NCBI GenBank assembly: GCA_003260075.1
Contig: QLIY01000042.1
Coordinates: 61,087 to 125,086, forward strand
Length of the DNA stretch: 64,000 nt
Direction: 5' to 3'
Source: Phallusia mammillata
Taxonomy: Eukaryota > Chordata > Ascidiacea > Phlebobranchia > Ascidiidae
Shown here: in pieces, positions 36,347 to 60,957 of the stretch
Layout: each line of letters starts with the position of its first letter
Numbering within the stretch: the first letter of the stretch is position 1
Position numbers and translations under genes: made by a program
The notes under the pieces: model-generated
Database searches by the model: none
What the model saw: the letters and a program-made list of their open reading frames with translations, nothing else
What the model was told of the DNA's origin: nothing

Positions 36347-38960
36347 TTATAGACCAAGATCATAAGACCACAATTTTTTGCCCATGCAACGTAAAACGAG
36401 CTTGATCAGGCACTATATTTGGACCTTTATCAAACAATAAAATTTTCAACCTGGAAGTTTTGTTAACCAACCAATAATTGTTGAGTGGCCCTACAAGGTG
36501 CAGAAGTTCAACCCAAAAAAGCAAGAATCACACATGGCTATTGTTTCATTAAGCGCCAAAGGGAGTAAAGCATTTGGGTTACCAAACGTCATTTACACTT
36601 TTTAGCTTCGTCAACAGTCGAACATTTCCGCGAAAACGACATTTCTTTCAGCGTTCTGTGGGGTTTGGCGTTGGGAAGGAGCCAGCGACGCCAGCCCGTT
36701 GATTGACATTCCCGCGCACTTCTGTCACATGATCCGTAACTTATCACGTGACGAGTGACGCTGAACGGAAAGTTTGGCTTTCGCGGTTGCAGAGAAAATG
36801 TAAACCATTGCATTGTTCCCACGAAGATTAGGGCCAACACGCGCTAAGTAACAGTTCCTAACTGAACGGTGATTTGTAATTTAAGAAACAAGTTTCAGTT
36901 TTGAAATTGCCGCATGCACAACTGTCATGCGTTTTTGCACCATTTGGCTACAAAATTTGCTGGGTCCGATGCAATGCGGTATAATTACGCAAATACTGCT
37001 TTTCAGTTTTATCTTTTTGAATGCATACTTTTCCACATTTTTTTCTGATTGCGATCCCGTATGCAGTCAACCACATTGCATTCTAAATCGTTCATGTGTA
37101 AGGTTAACGTCTATTTAACATGATATTTCAAAACAATTTGGGCAAAACAAATCAGGTCCATTTTTATTGCAATAAGTTTTGAAGCATATACTTTTTTGCA
37201 AATTCATTCAGATTGTGATTACCATTCAAAAAAATGATTGGACGGCTTTTAATTCTCAAAAGCAATTATATGATGTAAACTTGTGTTACTATTTAAAAGC
37301 ACGTTTTACTATCAAAAAAGATTGTGCAAATCCAGTTATATCCTTATGAGAGTTTTCTATTATAAACGCCAAAATACTGTGCTAGAAATTACTTTTCATG
37401 TAAACAAGTTTGAAAATGCAGCAAGCGGTTTGGATGAACGCGTTCCGACAACAATATAAGTTATTTCACTTCGTCGCGTCGCCCATGATCTTATCGAAGC
37501 AAACTCGGCGCCGCACCTATTCCACCGCGGCATTCCATGAAAAAGCAAAACTTGTAACAAGCGCTCGGCGGATATTCGAGATATCAATTCCGGCGGCAGC
37601 CAAAGACGCGACCCGTTGTCTCGATCAGCCAGAATCCTGTCGCGGTTCCTAAACCGCCAAGCAAGAGCGACAGTTAATAAAGCCACTATAACGCGCCGTT
37701 TGTTGAACGACGGTCTCTTCTTGTGTAACGACTTGTCACAATGATTGACTTCGTGTCGGGACTCGAGCCCTGGGAGCTGCTGCACACCGCGCGGGTGACG
37801 CTTTGAAGCTCTGTGACGTATGAATGGTAGAACAAAAAGGTTGTTTGTTTACGAAGCGGCGCTAATGAAATGCCGCGACACGCTCCGTTGCCTCGCTAAT
37901 TCCATCTAAGCTGGGGTTGTTGCCCGGAATTAGGCTTTACACGTCGCTGCAACGCAAGTACTCCTCCCTTGTCTTGTTCCCTCGACTGGATACAAACATG
38001 TAACAAGCTGTAAGGCGAGATGAAGCAACGGAAAAAACGCGGGTTTTGCTTTTACGGGGACAGTGAATTTTATTGCGGGCAATTGAACGCCAATAGAGGC
38101 CGTGATTGTCGGCTGGTGTTTAGCGAGCAAAGTTTGTTAGTAGCGTTAAACCGAACCATGCGTCTTTGGGCCAGACGTCGTTGCCGGAAGTTTTACCGGC
38201 GTTGGCGATTAACGCCGCTTCGCCCAAGCGCCCCGAGATAAAAAAGAATAACAATGTTTTAATAGCCGTGCCTGCGGGCGCCACCGATTGGGTATGGGCA
38301 AATAGATGTCTGGCGCCGGTCACAAAACATCCCACTCGCATCTTCGCGTTTACGCCGATCACGTGACTTGCCTTGGAACGCGCGATCAAGGTGCGTAGAA
38401 GGCTAGGCGTGACGAAATTAATGCGCCCGATTAACTGTATCAATCAAGCAGCAAAAAAGTGCGAAAAAACTAACGCATTATTAACAAACCTTACGACGTT
38501 TTCCTCGCACAAATACAAATCTTCTGTCTAGGGACCTTTTGTTGCCCACAAACGCAAACAAATTGTGCTTTGTACCGCGGTTTAAGGGTGTATGCTTGGG
38601 AGTTATAGCAGCGTTCATATTTAATAGCCCCTTATGCTTTCACATATCGCCAGACAACCGTTATGTCGAAGAGAAAATCCAAATTCATGACTGTTTGCGG
38701 CATGTTTGACGTCAACTAAAAATAGCGCCTGGTTTATTACTGCCTTTCACCTTTTTGCAAACGAGCCACGCTGCCGAGAGAAAGCAAAGGAAAAAAGATT
38801 AGGCGACCGGAAAAATGCCTTTGCCGTCGTTCGGATTTGTCTGCGCGGCCGAAATGTTCAGCCCGTCAAAGTACAGCAAATAATACGCGCTTGTCGCGCC
38901 ACTTAGTCCTGTATAGAGATGAGTTTCGGAAGATCATGTGAAAAGAGGCATAAGCGATAG

Positions 38961-51400
<12,440 letters not shown>

Positions 51401-52288
51401 TTTTCTTTTTTCCTTTTTTGTAGTTTAATTACACGAGACATCCACCGTCAATGCTTCACTGTTTCAAACCCTTAGTCAGCATAATAGTTGTTTTTGCCTT
51501 GTCTGCCGTTTTCATTTATTTTTTGGATCCTAATTTTTTGGATGTTTTTTATCCTATGGTTTTTAACTTTTTGAAGGTACTGGCATTGAAAAATACGTAA
51601 AACGCTTATCGGATGCCTTAAAAATACACTAAAGAAGCTTGTTTTGTTATTACCAGTGGTGGGATCCAAATTTTTTACCAGCTGGTTCTACCACAAAAGT
51701 CGTATTTTTTAGTCGGTTGAATCCCACCACTGGTTACTACATGAAACTCTTTCAAAAAATTTTCCACTAAAAAGAGAACAACCATTCAGAAAAAAAATTA
51801 TTAATCGTTTGTCAAATGCGAAAGGTGTATTAAAAAAATCACAAAATAGCGAATAAAAGGGTACTTCTGCGATGTACGTAATCCGGTTTGCGCAGATCTT
51901 ATACTGGATGGTCTGTCTTCCGTTCTGCGTCGTGTATTACAGCATAAAAAAGATACGTGTAGATACTTCTATGCAGCATATTCTTTTCACACATACGGCA
52001 TCTATCCGCACACCTGGCGTCAGCATACCGCATGTCCGCACACAAGGTGTCGCGCTGCCTCAATTTAAAAATATGTTGTCGCTTTTTTTGCTCTATTTAT
52101 TTCCGTTTTACCTCGTAGCAAAATACAACATTTACACCAGCACGTGCTTATTGTGAGTTTACATTTCCGACCGCACTTTTATGACGGTGCCTTCGAAAAC
52201 TGCAGGTGCGCTAGGTGCGCTTGGTCTGCTGGGTACTTCGCTTGGTAAACTACAGGTAACTCGTTCTAATTCAACGGGGGGGGGGCTT
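51401..52288. other. Intergenic interval between convergent genes
   Basis: Holds the 3' UTRs of BMPER copy B and the CRAL-TRIO gene, a small hAT element (51654-51732) and the G-run 52276-52285. No exon was seen. Confidence 0.6.
51654..51732. mobile_element. Miniature hAT element, 79 bp
   Basis: CAGTGGTGGGATCCAAA and GTTGAATCCCACCACTG are near-perfect terminal inverted repeats. They are flanked by GTTATTAC (51646-51653) and GTTACTAC (51733-51740), an 8-bp target duplication with one difference. Confidence 0.85.
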
Positions 52289-55186
52289 TTATGAGAGCAG
52301 GGCGTTTGCCGCTGACAACCCGTCGTATTCTGGGGCTTCCCCGCCGAAGTCACTTGGTATGGTTTGTTCGGGAAAGTGTTTAAAAAATCCGCTAAGGTCT
52401 TTACCATACACGTGAATCTGTGAATGTTAAAGGAAAACGTTATTGGTCTGCCTGAAACTAATTGTTTGCAGCTGTTTGACTTAGCCACTAATGAATTTAC
52501 TTCACAACAAAAAACAAATGTTTTGCCCATGGGGGGGGGGGATCTGTGAATGTTAAAGGAAAACGTTATTGGTCTGACTGAAACTAATTGTTTGCAGCTG
52601 TTTGACTTAAGCCACTAATGAATTTACTTCACAACAAAAAACAAATGTTTTGCCCATAATAGTGGATAATTTTGCTCAGTCTTGGTAAATACTTTTCCCA
52701 CTTTGAGTTAGGCCAACCAAACCTATATTTTTCTTCTGTTTCTCGTGTGGCCCCATGAAAGTAGGCCTATATTTGCCCACCCTTGTGTTAGTGTCTAGCC
52801 TTAATTGCTTGCGTAACCAAAGAATCTGAATTAAAACGTTGCTTCACAAAGCAAAAGATATTGCTTACTCGGCTTCTGAGCTTCTCGCTAAGAAAAACTT
52901 TGATGAGGTTGAAGGTTTGAACGAATATCGCAGGTTGATTGATGAGATAAACACCTTTAAATCGAAACGGCACTGACCCCTGTGAAAAATATAACATGTT
53001 TCTGTTAAACAAAACAAAGAACTTTTACCTAAAATATTGTTTTACTCGCAAAAAGTCAATGCTGAAACGCAAAAAGCACACATGTAAAGAATATTATTAA
53101 AAATATTATATGTAAAGTAAAAATTATTTTTTGGCTTTAATCAATAACTATTATGTTTTGGGTGTATAAAGCGGAGTTTGAAGTTGGTATAAACTGAATT
53201 TTCTTTATTTCCTCTTTCATTTTCAGCCACCGTAAATCCATAATATTGTCAAAAATATGCTGAAGTGTAAACTGGTCAATGAAAAAGCTTTCTATACCTG
53301 TAGCATATCAACCATCTGCTTGTATTCTGACAATCCAACCCCGAGCATTTGTTTGAGACTGTAGCCCTGCAAGTTCATGATAATCTTTACACCGTGAACT
53401 TGGGTTTCTTCGGAATCCAAGAGTTTGTCGAAAATGTAAATGTAGGTTGCTACCACCTAGAACAAAATCCCAAAAGTTTGAGTTAATGTTTATGTATTTT
53501 TTTAAATGTTTTAGTGTCTAAACCCGGTTAGGTAATGTACAATGATTGTCTACATGTATTTCTTGGTTACAATAGATTGTATGTACTCTCTTGAGGAGTG
53601 ATTATCATCTTTGAAAATACCCTATACGTTAAATTTCTGTGTTTAAACACATTTTCCATGTGAGTTTTGAAACACTTTACTGTAACTTCTGTACCTGGCT
53701 AATACCGTTTAATCGTAGGCTAAATATACGCTAAAAAACTCCCTTTGAAAATGTTCCATCGCTTAGCTAGCTTTTCAAGTTTAAAAACTTACATCGGAAA
53801 AGCTGACGTCATTTGGGTCCCAGTCTTTCATCTTAAACATAAATACGACGTGCCCCTGTTGATTTTAAAATACATGTTTATTGCAAAGTTGACTTGGATA
53901 ATCTGAGGCTTGTTATTTACAAAAGTAGCGAAAATTAAAAACGGATTGTTTTATCCTGTAAATTGTTGTATTGTTCGAAACTGCTTTCATAGAAATCATA
54001 TGATTTTGTACCTCGTCGTCACGCTGTGTGAGCAAGCCGGGTTGACATTTCGCCACACGTTGTCGTGCAAATTTGTTATCAACCCTTTCCAAAAACTTGT
54101 GCTTTTTAAGAAACCTTTCGTGATCTGTAAACAGAAACAAACACAAATATTTTAGAAGCTGTTACCATTGGTGCAATTATCTTTCGCTGAATTTCTGAAT
54201 TAGTTTCTAAAAACAATACCTCAATAACACTAAAATAATTATCAATTCGGAAATAAGACGATGATACATTATAAAGCGCAAAAATAACAAGTATAATTAG
54301 GAGAAGGCAACATTAGAAGGCGTTGTTGGAAGGGTGCTACAAATGGATGGTTTACCCGTTAATTGCTTGTAGCTTCTCTCTACGTTGTACTTTTTCGTTC
54401 TAAGAAATCGTAGTAAATAGATGTCTGTGGAATCTTTGTATTTAGAAGCAAGATTCTCTTCTCTACAAAACAAGATCGTACACCTTACCACAAATACATC
54501 TGTAGGCAACAGATTACGAATTACATCAAAATACGAAGACATGTTTCTCTATTCTGGTTCATATGCATCGGTTAGTTACTGTACAGTTAAAATGAGTTGC
54601 AGTTTGTATTCAACTTTACTATTTAAATCAGCAATTTCAATGGTTAAAGTGCCACACAACTGCATGCTTTTATGGATTCATATGTACTGAAAACACTTAC
54701 CTGCAACCTGTGGTAATTAGTTCACGAAGTTCAGCAAGTGCCTCAGCCTTCCTTTCATCACTCTCGCCCAATTCATTACACGCCTAAAACAAACTACAGA
54801 TGACATTACCAATTATAATTTAAACCAGGCTATTGCTCTAACCATTTTAATACAGAGAATTAAATACCGAGGGTCCTTGCAAGCAATCATACCGCATTGC
54901 ACACAAATTTGCACAACTAAACATGCATTACTAAAACAAAAAGTAAATGAACACAAACATACAGCACAGAGCGTCATTCATTCTGAATATTGAAATTCAA
55001 GAAGAACCTAATAAAACTTATGCATGCTGCTGTAATTGACATCGACCGTTGGCATAAAAATTGGTTGAACTGAAATTATGTGGTCTCTTATACATATCCC
55101 ACCTTCGTTATAGCAGCTTTCGATAATCCAGTGCATAAAATAGGAGGCTGCTGCATTTTGATAGTTTCGTCGCTGCCTTGTTCCAT
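52289..55186 (-). CDS. TTPA-like: CRAL-TRIO (Sec14-like) lipid-binding protein, alpha-TTP/clavesin type
   Basis: Members of this group carry a hydrophobic ligand (alpha-tocopherol, retinaldehyde or phosphoinositide) between membranes. Eight exons close in phase, 5' to 3': 55103-55186, 54701-54783, 54356-54462, 54012-54124, 53793-53855, 53298-53456, 52869-52979, 52289-52417; 282 residues, close to alpha-tocopherol transfer protein. N-terminal helical domain: GLSKAAITKA...LRELI and LLRFLRTKKYNVERSY. CRAL-TRIO fold: PGLLTQRDDEGHVVFMFKM, KDWDP, GVKIIMNLQGYSLKQM, RFKGVYLINQPAIF, KLRSRIHVYGKDL and the terminal IPSDFGGEAPEYDG. The start chosen is the ATG at 55184-55186 (MEQGSDETIK). TAA is at 52289-52291, just beside a G-run, so the last few codons rest on one haplotype. 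Ligand cannot be told from sequence by eye. Divergent from the TPR-CHAT gene. Confidence 0.93.
52400..52665. repeat. Allelic duplication across a G-run
   Basis: ATCTGTGAATGTTAAAGG... to TTTTGCCCAT occurs at about 52416-52530 and 52542-52658 on either side of G-run 52531-52541. It is intronic in the CRAL-TRIO gene. Confidence 0.88.
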
Positions 55187-56091
55187 TGTGACACAACAAT
55201 ACTGCAACACAATTCCTTTTAAAAGTGCCCTTCGGCTCCCGCGACCGTCTTTTTCGCGCGAGACACAAACAAACAATTACCGGCCTTTCTGCTGGGCAAG
55301 ATTGTTTGAACAGGTCTTCTTTAATCCGGCGTCCTTGTTTAACCCCCTTGCAGTCGAAAGTCTTTTCCGAAAGTGCGAATTCTATAGCCTACAAACGGTC
55401 ACGATTTTTTTTGTGGCAAGCTGGAGTGGGATTGTCTTCACCGTCAGTACTACTAAGCGTTTGTACAATCGATTACACTAATAAATAATTTACCACCGTA
55501 TACGCTCCAGCCCGCAACCAGCTGTACAAATGCTTATGACTCTGCAAGTGAGAAGTCACTAGTAACCGAAGATTAAACTTTGCTTTCTGAGACTGAAAGA
55601 TTTCGGACAATGCTCATCATACACAAAGATCATTGCTTTATTAAACTCTCAGTTTACTGAAATATTCATTAATAAATGATCGTTGTTTCTGTTTGTATAA
55701 TCTCTGAATAATTTTTATCAAATATGTAAACAAAAGATTTTTTAGTTTAGCCTTTAGAACACATTACAATAACTGTATGATTTCTGTAAATTTAAAACCG
55801 CTACATTTAGAGCTATTGGTTTCTACAGGCACCATTCGGGTATTTCCCTTTTACTAGGTTTTCGCACAATTGGGTATCTTGCTGTGCAAAATTATGTTAT
55901 ATTTGAACTACAATTAAGCATAGATTTTCTTTGCAATTTTCTTCCACTGGCATATTTATTATGTGCCCGACAAATACTGTAAGATTTCAAGCGCTAATCT
56001 CTAAGTTTATTTAGTTGAACTTGACATAAAAATTTGCAAATGTTTTAATAATTTGACAAAAACGTCGAAAACTTGCCACTAAAATTTCTTG
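55187..56091. promoter_or_regulatory. Interval between divergent CRAL-TRIO and TPR-CHAT genes
   Basis: 905 bases separate the two start codons, so the promoters of both genes, and perhaps a shared one, must lie here unless there are untranslated 5' exons. AT-rich; no TATA box or other element could be assigned with confidence. The open frames of 80-130 codons near 55080-55490 overlap the CRAL-TRIO first exon on the wrong strand and are chance. Confidence 0.45.
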
Positions 56092-59000
56092 ATGTTGCAA
56101 CAGAATAAACAACTAGCTATGAATGACGATTTAAGTGACAAATTAGATTCACTGTTAAGTGTGTGGTCATCAAAAATAAAAAGTGGAGATGATACAACAC
56201 TGGAGAAAGCTAAAGAAGAATTAATACAAGCATGCAATTCTATTGTTTCACTACCATACAGCATTGTAAAACAAGGTAAATGTTTAAGGCAACTACCTAT
56301 TTTGTCTATTGAAGGCGTTATCTCCAGTGTCACCCATTCAGTCATTTACCCAATACTTGGCTATAATGGTTGTTTACTTGAATTGTCCTCTTTCTACTAT
56401 GTAACATTGTGTTGTTTTACAATTGGCGCATAACTCCTGATCTGGGTGTCTTAGCTGTTACTCATCAATTTAATTTGCATATTTAAATTGGTATTGATTT
56501 TTAGTTACTTTAAGGTTTTCATGAGAAAATTTTGAATGCTGTTTACTTTTTATGTGTATAATTGTATTATTTTTAGATGTTATTACAATGTTGTACATGA
56601 TTGGCTGCAATCTTTCAAGAAACAATCTTGTGCCACTGGCAGTAAAAGTGTTTGAATGTGCTGTGGAAAGCTTCAATATCATCAGTGCAAGGAAAAGTGG
56701 AATGTTGGATACCGACGAAGTTATTTTAATGAAAATATTCTATGAGACTGGAGAGTGCTGGAAAAAGTTGCAAAACGCAAGTGGATTTTTCTATGTGTGT
56801 TTGTCACAAAGTTTTGTTCCACCAGAAAAGCTGTACTAGCACTTTCTATTAGTGCTAAATTGTATATATAGTTGGTGACATGTTATCATCATCTGCTTTA
56901 ATTCTTTAAAATCTTGTTTCATTAGTGCTTAACACTGTGCTTACAGATCATTGGTAAACATTGTTTGCTATTTTAGGATGAGAGGGCTGCAGAAAGTCTT
57001 CAATCCAGTTTAAATCTATCATTCCATTGTGGTGACTTATCATTTGAGAGAAAGGTATATTGGCTGATTTTGAACTCCACAATTATATAGCATGCCTGTC
57101 AGCAATACTTTGTGAAATTTTAACCGATAGATGTGTGATTATCAAAATAGTCATTGGCATAAAAAAATGTATTGTTTTTTTGCAGTTGTGTCTTAGTCTA
57201 TCTGAGACTAAAATGAAGGTTGGAAGATACTCAGAAGCTGCTGTTGGTTATTTGCGAGCATTGACCATCTTAGATGATCTGTCGTATGTTGGCATAGAAA
57301 GTGCAGAGTAAGTTGTTAGCCATTTTTTTGGAAAAATAGAGTTGTAATTAAGAACAATATAACAAGTTACTTTATTTGCAATACCACAATGTCTCTTTAA
57401 AGCTTGAATAGTGACTCATGGTTGTCCTTTTATGTACAAGTGCTTTGTGGAATTTGTGATACTTCGTTTCTATTCTTTTTTTAAACTGTGTTGAAAGCAG
57501 GATACTTTACAATTACACCTACAAAACTTATAATTTTAGCATATAATTTTATATATTTTCAGGGATCTTCAAGTAGAGAAGACCAGTATTCACAATCAGC
57601 TTGCTAGGGTTTATGTGGAATTAAAGTTGTACAATCAGGCTTTGGATCATGCTTTACTTGTTTACAAACACTGTGAAGGTGTAACAACCCCTGAGGTAAC
57701 ATTATTGTGTGTTTATTGTCAGTCAATCCCTAAATGTAAGTTGCTTGTTAGATACTAAAAATGATTGGCACACTGTATGACCATCTTGGGAATCCAGAAT
57801 CAGCCCTGGAGTTTTACAAAAAGTGTTACAATGTTACAGAAAACAAAGGTTGGAAAAAATTGCAAATCAATTAATGCAACACTTTTAATTTAAACAAATT
57901 GCTCAAAATCCTTTTTATTTATCTGATATTGATTTCAGGGGCCAAGTTATCATCAGTTATCGAATGTATAGTTTGTGATTTGATTAAGCTTGAGAAACTT
58001 GATGAGGCTTTGGAATACATTAACAAGCAGTTAAAATGTGGAAGGTGAGCACAAACCATTTTTAGCTTATACATGTATATGTAACTAGTTTTCACTGGGC
58101 ATTGTGATGTGCCAAAGCTTTGGTATCAATTCAAAACATTTTGCTATTTTATGAAGATTCAGTTGCAACAGTCTACTCAAAACAAAGATAAGAAAGCAAC
58201 ATAATTATTTTGTTGCTGTAACACTGCTGTTTTGTCTGTGGTAGCAGATATGTCTGATTTGGCCAAACTTTTCTAGCAAACCTACCAAATGAATAAATTG
58301 GTCTGAATTTAGCACATACAGTACATCACTAGTTTTGCACCTTTGCAGTTGTTTTGTTTTGGATACCCAGGATATATATTGCTGAATTATCTTATGAACC
58401 AAATCAAGTTTTAAGCAAGCTTGTTTAAAATGATGTAAAAACCTGCCTTCTACTTTACTTTTTACTAAGTTAGTAATATTTTTCATTGTTTTTGCACTTA
58501 GTGACAACAAAGATGAGTTCACTATTTTCTCTGCTGCATTGCACAAGGGGGATGTCTTCATGTTGACTGATGACGCAGAAGCAGCAAGAAGCCAGTTTAA
58601 CTTTGCTATGAAATTGAGTCAAACATTTCCTGATGAGTACTTCTGTGAATGCAATGCTTTATGCAAGGTATGTTGCTTAGTGTAAGTTGACGACAGCAGA
58701 TTCCAAAATGTTCTCCTACGTTATTGTCTGTAAAAGTGCATGTGTGCTAGTGATGCATTTGTGCATTTTAAAATTTTTTGGTCAATTTACTTATTAGATA
58801 GCTGACAGTTTTTCGGAAGAGGGACGTTACATGCATGCCCTATATGAGTGTGAACGTGCCCTAGCATTGGCACGCAAAAGTAAATCTCCTGATCTGCTTG
58901 ATAAAATGCAACTGCAAGTGGCAATTCACAGTCAGCATTCAACATCTGAAAAAGTAAAAAAAAGTTCCTCAAGGTACCAGTTCTTGGCATGTTGTGATTA

Positions 59001-60877
59001 ACCTGTTTCAATTTTAAAGGAACTTTCTTCGGCTTTAGCTACTTTATGTGCGAATGTAAATCAACAATGTGGGGATTTTGAAATGCTCAATGCCCAAGAA
59101 CTTAAAGTGCCAACAGAGCAGATTGATAAGTTTTCATCTTGCTGTAAGGCAATACAGGTATGAATCAATTTAAATGTTTGTCTGTTAGTTTCGCATAACT
59201 TGTGAAACGTTTTTTTCATTGGAATATTAGGTTAGCTTTGAAAACATCATAATGCACCCTTCTTCTAAGGACCAGATAATGGTTTTTGTGTCAGAAAAAA
59301 GTGTTACAAAAAATGTACTGATAAACGATATAACATGTAGCATAACTGCAGATTAAAATTTTCTAAACTTTTATATTTCCAATTTCAGGTATTATTAAAA
59401 TGCTATTGATTTGCATTGTTTAGGTGATTTTACATAGATTGCACCAACCAACAGCAGCATGTGTGATTGCAGAATGGTTAAATCAGTGCATTGTGACTAA
59501 CACTTGGACCACATATATACCAAATGTTACAGGTTGCTTATAAAACTATTTGTCTGTATTGGTTCTTTGTTTGTAAATCATTGTTTTACATTTTTATGCA
59601 GATTTACTCTCTGGCAAAGAAATGAAGGATTTTAACTTTGAACATTACCTGTATCCAACGAGAGAAAATTGTACTGTCGTTTTTACCTGCTGCAGATATG
59701 GTAAGAGAGTTACTTTGAATTTGGTGAAAAGCCGAGATAGCAGCCTCAAACTTTGAAACTTGTTTGTCCTGTTTCAACTTGGCTACATTCACTATTAGTT
59801 TCAATTACCCCTGATAGGTTACTAAATTTAAGTCAACGAATAAATCCTGTGAAACACATTTTCTCAGTTTTTTTGTTACTGCATGATTAATTCTACCAAT
59901 AAGGTTATCTGTCGTTTGGTGATGATGTCCTATATGATTTTATGGCAATATTTTTTTATCACTTTAAGAAAATATTTCTTAGTGATTTGTTTCAGAGCAA
60001 ATACAGAACAACATGTCACTAACCTTTATACCCATATAAGAACAGCACAACAATTTGTTTCTTGTTTTCTTGAAAATAGTGATTTTTTCTTAGACATTCT
60101 CACTAATATTTTGCACAATGGAAATGCCAGAAGTTTTCTGATGTCAGATCGTGTGATCAATATAAAGAAGACAATTGTCAGAATAAAAGCTCTACTCGAA
60201 GTTTTACAACCACAAAATGACAAAAAGTATTCCATGTTCTACCAGACAGAACAAAGGTGAGGCAATTTTCTTCATTTAAATAATAATAACCGACAAACAC
60301 TTGGTAAGTGTGATTCCAGTGCCTTTTTGGTTTATGCCCGTTTGTGACAACTACAAGATGCTGTGAGGTTTGGCATTCTGTGTCAACAGACTGTACCAAA
60401 ACTGGGCAATACTGCCTGTATGGCCAATGTCTTTTTCATGAGCTGCACTGATGAGACGGAATAGATAAATGGAAACAGTGCACTGTCTGCATCTCATATA
60501 TCATTGCATTGGCACAAAAAGTTGGCCACAAATCTACCTACCACACTCAAAAAATATTTCTGTTACTGCTTTAATGTCCTTTTTGACATTTTTTGTTGAT
60601 ACTTGATCTCTGACAGTTGGGTTTGAAAGAAGTGCATCTGTTCAAACGATGACATAAAGACAGTTAAACTGCAGCTTGTCGCATAACTTGGTTAATTGCA
60701 ATAAATCGCTAAGTGGATATGCGGTTAAATGGATTCGTTTCGATTTAAAATTCATTTTTGGTTATGTACAAGCAAAATTGTTTTTTAATAGAAACCTTCC
60801 TCAAGAGAGTACAAACAAAACTAAAATCGTTCCTCAATTTCACAAGGAAGACGGTGCTGGGGACCAAATTCGAACAT

Positions 60878-60957
<80 letters not shown>

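Larger units (their letters stand above)
24596..38960. other. Spacer between the divergent BMPER genes
   Basis: 14.4 kb without a supported exon. It contains the promoter side of both BMPER genes, hAT elements (31069-31478, 35156-35862, 35878-36346), haplotype junctions at 29248-29257, 29882-29891, 30347-30358, 32085-32096 and 35125, three CRE octamers in 33188-33370, an ACTCG-rich block at 33958-34834 and a GC/CpG-richer interval at about 37430-38400 just upstream of copy B. Open frames here are short and resemble no family I know. Regulatory elements for the pair are expected here but cannot be delimited by eye. Confidence 0.65.

Noticed and set aside
37396-38443. Several overlapping open frames of 80-129 codons upstream of BMPER copy B
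   Set aside because: They occur on both strands in a GC-richer stretch where stop codons are rarer. No domain, leader or splice pattern supports them.
55080-55481. 133-codon open frame on the + strand
   Set aside because: It overlaps the first CRAL-TRIO exon antisense, has no recognisable domain, and fits chance.
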